In this document: positions 1 to 9,049 of the stretch, piece by piece
Layout: the number at the start of each line of letters is the position of its first letter
Position numbering within the stretch: the first letter of the stretch is position 1
Assembly: GCA_012513795.1 (NCBI GenBank)
Contig: JAAZBN010000252.1
Location: forward strand, 1 to 41,006
Origin: Bacteroidales bacterium
Lineage (GTDB): Bacteria > Bacteroidota > Bacteroidia > Bacteroidales > VadinHA17
Length of the DNA: 41,006 nucleotides
Reading direction: 5' to 3'
Position numbers and translations under genes: made by a program
Notes under the pieces: generated by a model
Seen by the model: the letters and a program-made list of their open reading frames with translations, nothing else
The model's database searches: none
What the model was told of the DNA's origin: nothing

Positions 1-1
1 C

Positions 2-121
2 TCCCGAACCCGCCCGCCCTGCAGGCTGGCACCTTCGCTGAAATTGCCCACCGGGCAATTTCTTAACGCTCGGTCCGGTTCGAGCCCCAGCTGGATCACG
101 AGGCCACAGGAAGGCTGCTGA
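2..121 (+). CDS. C-terminal tail of a CDS cut by the window edge; resembles the tails often annotated on Bacteroidota GIY-YIG nuclease ORFs
   Basis: Open frame from the left edge, SRTRPPCRLAPSLKLPTGQFLNARSGSSPSWITRPQEGC*, stop at 119-121, followed by a terminator-like hairpin. Family call is from the tail composition only; no catalytic domain is visible. Confidence 0.3.
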   Translation, partial: SRTRPPCRLAPSLKLPTGQFLNARSGSSPSWITRPQEGC

Positions 122-129
122 CACAGAGA

Positions 130-160
130 AAGGGCTATCCCGATGGGACAGCCCTTCTCT
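130..160 (+). terminator. Rho-independent terminator-like hairpin
   Basis: AAGGGCT-a-TCCC-gat-GGGA-c-AGCCCTT followed by CTCTTTTC, just downstream of the stop at 121. Confidence 0.6.
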
Positions 161-179
161 TTTCATCTGTATGTCATAG

Positions 180-650
180 TTACTTTGACAACACAGGTAT
201 CTGCCTGCTTATCGACTCCTCTAGTGAGATGAGAGTTTCGGTCCGCATAATGCCGGTGATGGCCTGTATCTTTTCTGTCAGGACCTCACGCAGATGCTCA
301 TTGTCATGCGTATAGACCTTGATAAAGAGTGAATAGTTGCCGGTAGTGTAGTGACATTCAATGACTTCAGGAATATCCTTCAGTTTATTGATCACCTCCT
401 TGTATTTCCCCGGATTGTCAAGATAGAGACCTATGTATGCACAGGTCCTGAACCCGACAAGTATAGGGTCAACCTTAAACTCAGATCCTTTTATAACACC
501 CAGCCGGATCAGTCGCTGAACCCTCTGATGGATAGCTGCACCTGATACGTTGCAGTCGCGTGCAACCTCGAGATACGGGATCCTCGCATTCTTGGTTATG
601 ATGTCCAGTATCTTTCTGTCCAGATTGTCAATTTGCAAATTTTCTGCCAT
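180..650 (-). CDS. Lrp/AsnC family transcriptional regulator
   Basis: 156 aa; N-terminal HTH (LDRKILDIITKNARIPYLEVARDCNVSGAAIHQRVQRL) and AsnC ligand-binding domain (VIECHYTTGNYSLFIKV). Confidence 0.93.
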   Translation of the reverse strand: MAENLQIDNLDRKILDIITKNARIPYLEVARDCNVSGAAIHQRVQRLIRLGVIKGSEFKVDPILVGFRTCAYIGLYLDNPGKYKEVINKLKDIPEVIECHYTTGNYSLFIKVYTHDNEHLREVLTEKIQAITGIMRTETLISLEESISRQIPVLSK

Positions 651-721
651 GATTACTTTCTATAATTTAGTCAATGAATACAATTCCGCCCTTAAAGTTA
701 CAAATTTAAAGCAAATTGAAA

Positions 722-1636
722 TTATATCCTATTTATTATACCAGTAATTCTTCTGACAGAATCCAGATTTTTTCCAACCAGGAATTTCTCAATACCCTTT
801 TTCACATCAATTCCCGTTCGCGGCTCGATGAATGATGCCGTACCCACCTGTATGGCTGTAGCCCCTGCCATCAGGAATTCGAGGGCGTCTGTTGCATTCA
901 TTATCCCTCCGAGGCCGATCACGGGTATATTGACAGTCCGGGCCACCTGCCATACCATCCTGAGGGCCACTGGCTTGACTGCCGGCCCCGATAGTCCTCC
1001 GGTGATGGTAGACAGTTTCGGCTTCATGGTTGTCACATCGACAGCCATTCCCAGCAGTGTATTGATCAGTGAAACTGCTTCAGCTCCCTCCTCCTCGGAT
1101 ATGCGGGCAAACTCGGTAATATCTGTCACATTGGGTGAAAGTTTCACTATGAGAGTCTTTCTATAAACCTTCCGGACGGCTGAAATTACCTCCCTGGCTG
1201 AAGCGGGATTAGTCCCGAAGATCATCCCGCCTTTCTTCACGTTGGGGCAGGAGATATTCAGTTCGATGGCGGGAACTGCACTGAGGCGCTGGATTCGTTC
1301 AGACAGTTCGACATAATCCTCAATTGTATTGCCATTTACATTGACAATGACATTTGTGTCATATTCTGCAAGGCGAGGATAGATATTCTTTTCGAAATAG
1401 TCAATTCCTTTATTTTGCAATCCGACAGCGTTGAGCATTCCCGATGCTGTTTCTGCCATCCGGGGGTATTGGTTGCCTTCCCTGGGCTCAAGGGTAGTGC
1501 CCTTAACGATAATTGCCCCGAGTTCAGAAAGATCCATGAAATCATCCAGTTCGGCCCCGTAACCGCATGTTCCGGAGGCAAGCATGACTGGATTACGCAT
1601 CTCGAGTGATCCGATTCTTGTCCTTAGGTCTGCCAT
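722..1636 (-). CDS. pyrD: Dihydroorotate dehydrogenase, type 1B catalytic subunit
   Basis: 304 aa; [35 protein letters not shown] motifs; overlaps pyrK by 13 bp. Confidence 0.95.
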   Translation of the reverse strand: MADLRTRIGSLEMRNPVMLASGTCGYGAELDDFMDLSELGAIIVKGTTLEPREGNQYPRMAETASGMLNAVGLQNKGIDYFEKNIYPRLAEYDTNVIVNVNGNTIEDYVELSERIQRLSAVPAIELNISCPNVKKGGMIFGTNPASAREVISAVRKVYRKTLIVKLSPNVTDITEFARISEEEGAEAVSLINTLLGMAVDVTTMKPKLSTITGGLSGPAVKPVALRMVWQVARTVNIPVIGLGGIMNATDALEFLMAGATAIQVGTASFIEPRTGIDVKKGIEKFLVGKNLDSVRRITGIINRI

Positions 1637-2400
1637 TTCAGATGATTGATATTGAATACCGGGCCGTCAGTACAGGAGCAAAGGTTTCCTGAAGTTGTCG
1701 GCACAACGCAGCAGAGGCATATTCCCATTCCGCAGGCCATGAGATTTTCAAGCGATACCTCACAGAAGATATTTCTGCGGCGACACTCGGCAGCCACAGC
1801 CATCATCATCGGTTCAGGACCGCAGCAGTAGACCCTGTCCCACTCCTCTTCCCTGAAGGCGGGGATGTCGGTTACAAAGCCCTTATGTCCCTGTGAACCG
1901 TCCTCGGTGGAGATCCATACCGGTCCCAGCTTCAGAAATTCATCGTGTTCGAGAATCCTGGAGCGATTCCTGAAACCCAGGGCAAAGTGAGGCTGAACAC
2001 CAGATTCGCTTATTTTCCTGGCGAGGTAGAGCAGAGGGGCCATACCGCAGCCGCCACCAGTAAGAATTACCTTCTCGCCTGCCAGGGGTAGGGTGAATGA
2101 ATTGCCCAGAGGATAGATCAGGTTAAGCCTGTCTCCCGGCGTAAGGCGTGACAGTCTTTCAGTTCCCGGCCCGACAGCCTGCACCAGAAGAGAAAGGGTA
2201 CCGGAACCTGTGTCAACGTCGTGTACTGATAGCGGTCTGCGGAGAAAGGTAGCAGGACTGTCATCAACCAGCGCCTGCACAAACTGTCCAGGTCTTATTT
2301 CGGGTAATCCGTCCGCAGATTGTACTCTCAGGAGAAAGAAACCTTCTGTCAGCCTTCTGTTCTCAGTAACCTTAAGATCTTCAACCCGCTTTTTCATCAC
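1624..2400 (-). CDS. pyrK: Dihydroorotate dehydrogenase electron transfer subunit
   Basis: 258 aa; FAD-binding [21 protein letters not shown], and Cys cluster [12 protein letters not shown]...CSCTDGPVF. Confidence 0.94.
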   Translation of the reverse strand: MMKKRVEDLKVTENRRLTEGFFLLRVQSADGLPEIRPGQFVQALVDDSPATFLRRPLSVHDVDTGSGTLSLLVQAVGPGTERLSRLTPGDRLNLIYPLGNSFTLPLAGEKVILTGGGCGMAPLLYLARKISESGVQPHFALGFRNRSRILEHDEFLKLGPVWISTEDGSQGHKGFVTDIPAFREEEWDRVYCCGPEPMMMAVAAECRRRNIFCEVSLENLMACGMGICLCCVVPTTSGNLCSCTDGPVFNINHLKWQT

Positions 2401-2441
2401 GCCACTTTAACAGCAAAAATAGACAATTTAAGGAAACCCGG

Positions 2442-2888
2442 TCAGGTTGGAAGATATTCAGTAAATGTTTTGTCGGAATAGAACATAATGATCCTTGTTA
2501 TACGGCGTGTGCTCAATTCAGATGGCTCACTGTGACCAACTTCACCCTCTGAAGTCATTTCAGAGCTCTCAGAAGTCTCAAAGACTGCCTGCATACTATC
2601 TGTCAGTCCATTCCGCGTTTCTTCCCCTGATCCGTCCGGAGGCATATCATCACCGAATAGGGTGGGCTGGGATACAGTGTTGTACATCGGACCCCTCCCG
2701 AACAACAGCCATTCAGCGGACAGGGAAGAATACCTGTGAAGCATCTTAATCACAAAATCAAGGCTTGGGTTATTTCTTCCGGAAAGAATATGCGAAATCC
2801 CCGAAGCCTGAACGCCAATTTCATCTGCAAACTGGGCGTAACTCTTGTTTTCATTCTGTAAGAAGGCCTGAATCCGATCTTTCATCAT
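2442..2888 (-). CDS. XRE-family helix-turn-helix regulator
   Basis: 148 aa; HTH SYAQFADEIGVQASGISHILSGRNNPSLDFVIKML; variable middle; C-terminal RRITRIIMFYSDKTFTEYLP. Confidence 0.88.
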   Translation of the reverse strand: MMKDRIQAFLQNENKSYAQFADEIGVQASGISHILSGRNNPSLDFVIKMLHRYSSLSAEWLLFGRGPMYNTVSQPTLFGDDMPPDGSGEETRNGLTDSMQAVFETSESSEMTSEGEVGHSEPSELSTRRITRIIMFYSDKTFTEYLPT

Positions 2889-2900
2889 ATAAACAGCTTT

Positions 2901-2959
2901 TTACAAATGTAAATAATTATCATTTTACATCTGTAATTTAATTGTATTTACATGTGTAA
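2901..2959. promoter_or_regulatory. Operator cluster A: three TTACANNTGTAA palindromes
   Basis: TTACAAATGTAA 2901-2912, TTACATCTGTAA 2925-2936, TTACATGTGTAA 2948-2959; spacing 24 and 23 bp; directly upstream of the XRE gene start. Confidence 0.7.
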
Positions 2960-3220
2960 TTATAAAACAGATTATCGTCTTAGATATAGAATTATCCATG
3001 ACGCAAATATGGGTAAACAACCTCTAACTATCTGATCTATTACTGTAGTTTAGAATTTTATATATGTTGATTAACAGTCATATATGTAAAAATTAATATG
3101 CAAATCTAATGAATTGCCCCATCTCATATATAATAAACCTTTATCCCAGGTTTAACTGAATAGCATAATAGTTTGATATACAACATATTATTGTTAACAT
3201 TACAGATTATCAGGAGAACT

Positions 3221-3301
3221 TTACATGAGTATGTCTGATTTGATTACATATGTAAAGATATATTGTAAAGATTCAATGATTTCTTGCGATTACATTTGTA
3301 A
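3221..3301. promoter_or_regulatory. Operator cluster B: two TTACATNTGTAA palindromes plus a degenerate half-site
   Basis: TTACATATGTAA 3244-3255 and TTACATTTGTAA 3290-3301 (46 bp apart); half-site TTACATGAGTAT at 3221-3232, 23 bp before the first. Confidence 0.65.
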
Positions 3302-3540
3302 TTTGTTATTCCGGCCGGTCTGACCTTACAGGTTGATTGTTTATAGTGAGGTGCTTTTCTACCCTCCTGCAGTCAAGTCGTGGAGAATTCAATTTTTTCC
3401 GCCATTCTGTACTGTAGCATGAAATATTAAATTCTGGAAACATAATTTAAAACATCTTTTATGGAGTAATCTTTTAATTATCTTCAACCGCCAAAGGATA
3501 AAGCGCATTTTCTATCTGATCCGGTATTAACATTTAGCAT

Positions 3541-4776
3541 ATGGTTAAAAGAAAATTCTCTCTTGCCATGCATTGGCAGATACTTATCATGCTGGCACTG
3601 GGTGGTTTGTTTGGTTATTTCTTCCCACATCTCACAAAGTATACCAACTGGATGGGTGAAATCTTTCTCCGGGGACTGAACATGGTTATCGTTCCACTCA
3701 TCTTCTGTTCCATCATGACAGGTGTGGCAAGTGTAGGTACTGCTGAGAACCTTGGGCGGTTAGGGTTAAAGACAATGGGGTACTACGTTCTCTCAACCTT
3801 TCTGGCCATAGTCACAGGATTTTTGTTAGTCCAGCTGATTAAGCCGGGCATAGGGGCTGATCTGGGTCTGCAGGTACCTGTGGAAGAAATATCTACGGGC
3901 AAGGAGAGTTTCGGGCAGACGCTGATCAACATTGTTCCCACCAACATCATCAAGGCGATGTCTGAGGCTCACATGCTTTCAATCATCTTCTTTGCGATCC
4001 TGGCGGGATTCTTTGTCACCCGGGTAGGTGAGAAATCCAGGGTAGCGTTGGTTGATGTAGTGACTGCCATTCTGGACGTCATAATGAAGATCACGCTGTT
4101 TGTGATCAGGTTTACTCCCCTGGGAGTCTTCAGCATCATTGCCAAGGTGCTGTCCCAGCAGATCAACAGCGGGAACCAGGTAGGCGAAGTTATTGGCAGC
4201 ATGGGGATATATTTCCTTACCGTGGTGCTTGGCCTGGTCATACAGGGATTCATTACGCTTCCGTTGCTTGTGAAGTTCCTTGGCAGGGCCAATCCGATGA
4301 AGCATCTGAGGAACATGTCAACAGTAATTTTAACAGCCTTCTCCACCTCCTCCTCCAACGCCACGCTCCCTCTTTCCATGGAGACTGTTGAGACAAAGAA
4401 TGGTGTCTCGAACAAGATTGCCAGTTTCACTTTGCCTCTGGGTGCTACCATTAACATGAACGGCACCGCCCTGTATGAATGCGTGGCGGTTATGTTCATT
4501 GCTCAGGCTTACGGCATAGACCTTACGTTGGGTCAGCAGCTGGTAGTGGTGTTTACGGCCCTGCTTGCAGCCATCGGGTCAGCGGGCATCCCCATGGCCG
4601 GCCTTGTAATGATGGCAGTAGTGCTTAATGCTGTGGGATTACCTCTTGAAGGTATCGGACTGATCCTTGCCGTGGACCGTATCCTCGACATGTTCCGGAC
4701 AGCCATCAATGTTTACGGTGATACCTGCGGTGCCGTAATCATTGCCAAGTCAGAAGGAGAAGAGCTCCATGTGTAA
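3541..4776 (+). CDS. Dicarboxylate/amino acid:cation symporter (DAACS family, GltP/DctA-like)
   Basis: 411 aa polytopic protein; serine-rich STSSSNATLPLSME, GATINMNGTALYE, and DRILDMFRTAINVYGD motifs. Confidence 0.95.
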   Translation: MVKRKFSLAMHWQILIMLALGGLFGYFFPHLTKYTNWMGEIFLRGLNMVIVPLIFCSIMTGVASVGTAENLGRLGLKTMGYYVLSTFLAIVTGFLLVQLIKPGIGADLGLQVPVEEISTGKESFGQTLINIVPTNIIKAMSEAHMLSIIFFAILAGFFVTRVGEKSRVALVDVVTAILDVIMKITLFVIRFTPLGVFSIIAKVLSQQINSGNQVGEVIGSMGIYFLTVVLGLVIQGFITLPLLVKFLGRANPMKHLRNMSTVILTAFSTSSSNATLPLSMETVETKNGVSNKIASFTLPLGATINMNGTALYECVAVMFIAQAYGIDLTLGQQLVVVFTALLAAIGSAGIPMAGLVMMAVVLNAVGLPLEGIGLILAVDRILDMFRTAINVYGDTCGAVIIAKSEGEELHV

Positions 4777-4832
4777 TCTGAATCTGCAGTCATCAAAGTT
4801 AAATTGACTGACTGCTGACTGCAGACTGGTTA

Positions 4833-5369
4833 CTATCCGCAGCTGCCGCCGCAGCCGCTGTTTTTGCTGCCGCATGAGGAGCAGCCGCCGGCTGAGGGTC
4901 CCATGAGTTCTTCAGGTGTTGCTTCACGCACACCCACCACCTTTCCGGCAAAATGGAGGTCAGTGCCGGCAAGAGGATGATTGAAATCCATCTTCACGAA
5001 AGCATCCCCGATCTCTACCACAACACCGTTCATGCGGTTACCCTGGGAGTCCATCATAGGGACGGTATTGCCCACGTAGCACACCTCGCTCCTGAGCACA
5101 CCTTCATCCTCAAATATGTTCCTGGGAAGATTTATTACCATCTCTTCTCGCAACTCACCGTAGGCATCAACAGCCGGAAGGCTGAATTCAAATGAAGCTC
5201 CCTCTTCCAGTCCTGCCAGGTTTGCTTCGAATGCCGGCAGGAGTCTGCCTGCCCCGAAGACAAATCCCAGAGGAGCAGTTTCTTCCACCGTCTCTATAAC
5301 CCTGCCATCCCTGTCGCCCTCGTGGAGGGTATAAACCAGTGAAGCAAATCTGTTGTTTTCAATCTTCAT
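4833..5369 (-). CDS. FKBP-type peptidyl-prolyl isomerase, SlyD-like, with Cys/Gly-rich C-terminal tail
   Basis: 178 aa; VYTLHEGDRDGRVIETVEETAPLGFVFGAGRLLPAFEANLAGLEEG and MDFNHPLAGTDLHFAGKVVGVREAT; tail GGCSSCGSKNSGCGGSCG. Confidence 0.93.
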   Translation of the reverse strand: MKIENNRFASLVYTLHEGDRDGRVIETVEETAPLGFVFGAGRLLPAFEANLAGLEEGASFEFSLPAVDAYGELREEMVINLPRNIFEDEGVLRSEVCYVGNTVPMMDSQGNRMNGVVVEIGDAFVKMDFNHPLAGTDLHFAGKVVGVREATPEELMGPSAGGCSSCGSKNSGCGGSCG

Positions 5370-5409
5370 AATTATTTTATTTAAAATACTTTAATATAAT
5401 TCATATAAA

Positions 5410-6048
5410 TTAAAAATAGAACTCTATCCTGATTTCCGGAGTATCATGCAATCCATACTCATTACCGGTAATACTCCATAAGAAGGTGATGTTGAGGCTC
5501 GCTTTTTTGCCTGCCTTCTGTGATATCCCTGCTCCTGCCAGGAAGCTGCCGTAATACATGCGGCCCGAGCCTTCCGGTTCAGTTGTGAAAAAGGCTTTCT
5601 CCAGGCTGAGTGCTTCATACTCTGCATGAGCAAAGATACCGGTATTCATTCCAATGGGAATGATATTGTTCAGATCCTGTATCAGTGTCAGCTGGGTCAT
5701 TGCCCGCCCGCCGTATATTGTGGTTCTGCCAAAAGGATCCTTGAAATATTGAAATGAGGGTCCGGCGCCCACGGCAATCCTCGGAAGAAGCCATATACCC
5801 ACTATAGGCGCTACTTCGATATTCGTCACTGTTCCGAACTGGAGTCCGAATGAGCCTCCGAAGAAGAGTCGCTGTCTCAGCGGAGGAGTCTCCTCCCGTG
5901 TTGTCTTCTCCATCTCCTGTCCGGCCACTCCTGCAGCCATCACCAGCAAAACCGCAATTGTCAGGATCTTTTTCATTATCACCATTAACCTCATTTTGAG
6001 GCTACAAATAAAATCAAAAAAGAGTAAATTTACAGTAAATGACCGCAT
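5410..6048 (-). CDS. Hypothetical exported/outer-membrane beta-barrel-like protein
   Basis: Signal peptide MKKILTIAVLLVMAAGVAGQ (true start probably this downstream Met); alternating hydrophobic segments and terminal aromatic residue (IRIEFYF). Confidence 0.6.
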   Translation of the reverse strand: MRSFTVNLLFFDFICSLKMRLMVIMKKILTIAVLLVMAAGVAGQEMEKTTREETPPLRQRLFFGGSFGLQFGTVTNIEVAPIVGIWLLPRIAVGAGPSFQYFKDPFGRTTIYGGRAMTQLTLIQDLNNIIPIGMNTGIFAHAEYEALSLEKAFFTTEPEGSGRMYYGSFLAGAGISQKAGKKASLNITFLWSITGNEYGLHDTPEIRIEFYF

Positions 6049-6086
6049 TAAATAACTCTTTATCTCACTATTATACTGACAATAAG

Positions 6087-6782
6087 ATGAATATAGTAAT
6101 AACAGGATCTTCTTCAGGTATTGGACGCGAAGTGGCTCTCCGGCTTTCGGATAGCCCGCAAAACAGAATCTATGCTATTGCCCGTGGCACAAAGTCGCTA
6201 CAAAGCCTCTCCGGTGCATCGAGACATGAAAATATAATTGCAGTGCCCATGGATATCACCTCCGGCCAGTCGTCGCTCAGAGAGCTTAAAAACAGGCTGA
6301 AACGGGAGACCGGCAGGCTGGATATACTGATAAACAACGCCGGCCACCTGGTGAACAAGCCTTTTGAGGATCACAGTGAAGCTGATATAGCATCATCTCT
6401 TTCGGTGAATTTTGTCTCTGCAGCAATGCTGACGGCAGAGTTGCTGCCACTGATGGAAAGAGGGTCACATGTGGTTAACATAGGCAGCATGGGAGGGTTT
6501 CAGGGAAGCCTCAAGTTTCCGGGCCTCTCGTGGTACAGTGCCACCAAGGGCGCACTGGCCATTCTTACCGAATGTCTGGCAGCTGAATATTCAGAGAGGG
6601 GCATCTCATTCAACTGTCTCTGTCCGGGTGCTGTGCAGACAGAGATGTTCAGCAAGGCTTTCCCCGGCTTCAGCGCGCCAGTGTCGGCAGCCGACATGGC
6701 ATCATTCATAGCCGATTTTGCCGTTAACGGCAAAAGATTTTTCAACGGGAAGATACTGCCGGTGGCATTGTCATCGCCATAA
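6087..6782 (+). CDS. SDR-family oxidoreductase
   Basis: TGSSSGIGREV, NNAGH, YSATKGALA motifs; ATG at 6087 is a better start than the ORF-track start at 6039. Confidence 0.9.
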   Translation: MNIVITGSSSGIGREVALRLSDSPQNRIYAIARGTKSLQSLSGASRHENIIAVPMDITSGQSSLRELKNRLKRETGRLDILINNAGHLVNKPFEDHSEADIASSLSVNFVSAAMLTAELLPLMERGSHVVNIGSMGGFQGSLKFPGLSWYSATKGALAILTECLAAEYSERGISFNCLCPGAVQTEMFSKAFPGFSAPVSAADMASFIADFAVNGKRFFNGKILPVALSSP

Positions 6783-6792
6783 AGCGGGGCAA

Positions 6793-6880
6793 GGTCGTGC
6801 GGTCGTGCGGTCGTGCGGTCGTGCGGTCTTGCGGTCTTGCGGTCGTGCGGTCTTGCGGTCTTGCGGTCTTGCGGTCGTGT
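6793..6880. repeat. 8-bp tandem array, 11 copies of GGTCKTGC
   Basis: GGTCGTGC x4, GGTCTTGC x2, GGTCGTGC, GGTCTTGC x3, GGTCGTGT read in an unbroken 8-bp phase. Confidence 0.95.
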
Positions 6881-6988
6881 CGGAGCACGGTGCAGATCCC
6901 GGCCGGAGGGCCGGTACATGCAGTCAGTCATACATCAGGATGCAGGGATCAAAAGAGAGTCAACGTTATTCAGGCATTGACTAAAGTC

Positions 6989-7016
6989 AAATCGAAAATC
7001 GACAATCGACAATCCG
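6989..7016. repeat. Short 7-bp-phased tract
   Basis: AAATCGA AAATCGA CAATCGA CAATCCG, ending 3 bp before the buk stop codon. Confidence 0.7.
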
Positions 7017-7019
7017 GAT

Positions 7020-8099
7020 TTATGCTTTGTATTCCTTTACTGAAATTCGGCCAGTGACGGCCAGGTAGCCATTGAATGCCAATGCCTTAAGTTCATCCTC
7101 GCCAGGGTAGACAAAGACCGGGGCAATGTAATTTACCCTCGCCTTGATTCTCTCCACATGAGCGTTATCGTATGCCAGACCTCCTGTCAGAATAACTGAG
7201 TCCACCTCCCCGTGCAGTACGGCTGACATAGCGCCTATCTCCTTGGCTGTCTGGTAGCTGCATCCTTCGATGACCAGGGCTGCATGTGGGTCGCCCTCAC
7301 CGGCCCGTTTTGATGCCTCCATAAAGCTGTTAGTGCCAAGATATGCCACCATTCCGCCCTTTCCGGCCAGCATTGCCTTCACCTCAGCAGGTGTGAACCT
7401 ACCGCTCAGGCAAAGTTCTGCCAGCTGCCATGATGGCAGGCCGCCGCTGCGCTCGGGTGAATAGGGACCATCGCCATTGAGGGCGTTGTTGACATCAATC
7501 ACCCTGCCTCTGCTGTGAGCGCCCACGCTTATCCCTCCGCCCATGTGTGCCACTATCAGGTTAAGATCTTCATACTCTTTGCCTACCGTGGAGGCATAAA
7601 TCCTGGCAACTGCCTTCTGGTTAAGGGCGTGAAAGATCGACCGTCTGCTGATAAGGGGATGTCCCGAGAGTCGTGCCAGAGGATCCAGTTCATCTACCAC
7701 AACGGGATCAACAATATAAGCTCTGGCATCGGGTAACGGATCTGCAATCATGTCGGCAAGCAGTGCACCCAGGTTGCTTGCATGTTCGCCGTTGACAGCT
7801 TCAAAAAGGTGTTTCCTCATCAACTCATTTACCTCGTAGATACCTGATTCAATGGGATTCACGAGTCCTCCCCTGCCCACCACGGCAACAACATCCTGCA
7901 TATCTGTTCCTGCCTTCTTCAGGGCTTCCATTATCAAACTGTACCTGAAAGGCAACTGGTCTGTCATTCTGTGGTATCCGGCCAGTTCATCCGTACTGTG
8001 TCTCAATGTCTCCTCAAGTACCTGTTCGGTCCCGGCATACACAGCAAATTTGGAGCTTGTGGAGCCTGGATTGATTGCCAGTATAAGTCTTTGTTTCAT
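7020..8099 (-). CDS. buk: Butyrate kinase
   Basis: 359 aa ASKHA kinase; ILAINPGSTSSKFAVY, VAHMGGGISVGAH, GDGPYSPERSGGLP motifs. Confidence 0.95.
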   Translation of the reverse strand: MKQRLILAINPGSTSSKFAVYAGTEQVLEETLRHSTDELAGYHRMTDQLPFRYSLIMEALKKAGTDMQDVVAVVGRGGLVNPIESGIYEVNELMRKHLFEAVNGEHASNLGALLADMIADPLPDARAYIVDPVVVDELDPLARLSGHPLISRRSIFHALNQKAVARIYASTVGKEYEDLNLIVAHMGGGISVGAHSRGRVIDVNNALNGDGPYSPERSGGLPSWQLAELCLSGRFTPAEVKAMLAGKGGMVAYLGTNSFMEASKRAGEGDPHAALVIEGCSYQTAKEIGAMSAVLHGEVDSVILTGGLAYDNAHVERIKARVNYIAPVFVYPGEDELKALAFNGYLAVTGRISVKEYKA

Positions 8100-8104
8100 C
8101 CGTT

Positions 8105-9049
8105 CTATCCGTTTTGCGGGGCCATCAGGCAGGAGAGTGCCACGCAGTAATATTTTGAAAGTTCACTTTCGCTTCTTGACATCAGCACCACCGGTTTGGA
8201 TGTGCCGCATATCATCCCTGCCAGTTCTCCCCCTGCGAATAGCATCAGTGCCTTGTAAAAGGGATTGCAGGCTTCAAGCGAAGGGAACAGGAGTATATCT
8301 GCATCACCGGCCACGGGAGTGTTCACTCCTTTTATCTTCACGCTTTCCGGATCACATGCCAGGAAAAGGTCAAGAGGACCATCCATTATACAGTTTTCTA
8401 TCTCGCCGCTTTCGGCCATCCTGCACATCTCATTGTAATCAAGGGTGTTGGGGAAGCGGTCACTCACCTTCTCAGAAGCACCTACAAGGGCTACCCGTGG
8501 CTTATCGATACCAAACCTGCGGGCCATTTCAATGGCATAGCGGGCCATGGCCACCTTCTGTTCAATGTCAGGAAAAGGTAAAACTGCAGTATCAGTAATA
8601 AAAAGGAGCTTATGGTATGCAGGTATCTCCACCGCGCATACATAGCTCATCACCGCCCCGTGAGGCAGAAGGCCCTTCTCTTTGTCCAGAACAGCCCTGA
8701 GGAACTTATCAGTACCCACCAGGCCTTTCATAACTATATCAGCCTCACCCGAGCGGGTCAGTGACACAGCCAGCTCCGCGGCGCTCTTCTCATCAGCTGC
8801 TTCAAGAATCGTAAACCGGCCGGGATCAGCCCCGGTATTCTGACAGGTGCTGAGTATGCGGTCGGGCTGACCAATCATTATAGCATCTACAAATCCCTCA
8901 CTTACTGCACGATACAATGAGCCTACCGTATTGGGGTCCTGTGCACAGGCAACAGCTATCCTCCTCTTTACTCCTGACAACCTTACGGTGTCAGCCATCT
9001 GCCCGAGTGTTGTGATCATATCACTCCTGTCTGGATATTGCTGCAGCAA
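8105..9049 (-). CDS. ptb: Phosphate butyryltransferase family protein (paralog 2)
   Basis: PTA/PTB family; ADIVMKGLVGTDKFLRAVL, FITDTAV, GDADILLFPSLEACNPFYKAL. True start may be the Met at about 9019. Confidence 0.85.
   Translation of the reverse strand: MLQQYPDRSDMITTLGQMADTVRLSGVKRRIAVACAQDPNTVGSLYRAVSEGFVDAIMIGQPDRILSTCQNTGADPGRFTILEAADEKSAAELAVSLTRSGEADIVMKGLVGTDKFLRAVLDKEKGLLPHGAVMSYVCAVEIPAYHKLLFITDTAVLPFPDIEQKVAMARYAIEMARRFGIDKPRVALVGASEKVSDRFPNTLDYNEMCRMAESGEIENCIMDGPLDLFLACDPESVKIKGVNTPVAGDADILLFPSLEACNPFYKALMLFAGGELAGMICGTSKPVVLMSRSESELSKYYCVALSCLMAPQNG

Noticed and set aside
1-121. tRNA gene at the left edge
   Set aside because: GGTTCGAGCCC resembles a T-arm, but the flanks do not pair as a T-stem or acceptor and the region is an open frame.
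4833-4890. Selenoprotein or separate metallopeptide at the Cys-rich tail of the FKBP
   Set aside because: In-frame GGCSSCGSKNSGCGGSCG tail without UGA; metal-binding tails are normal for SlyD-like proteins.
6500-6931. 143-aa minus-strand ORF with PTRPHDRKTARPHDR repeats
   Set aside because: Peptide repeat is only the 8-bp DNA array translated, then antisense to the SDR gene.
7852-8598. 248-aa plus-strand ORF
   Set aside because: Antisense to buk and ptb; low-complexity, no domain; shadow ORF.
9021-9049. Frameshift between the two ptb genes
   Set aside because: Both are complete PTB-family proteins; the overlap disappears if paralog 2 starts at the Met near 9019.
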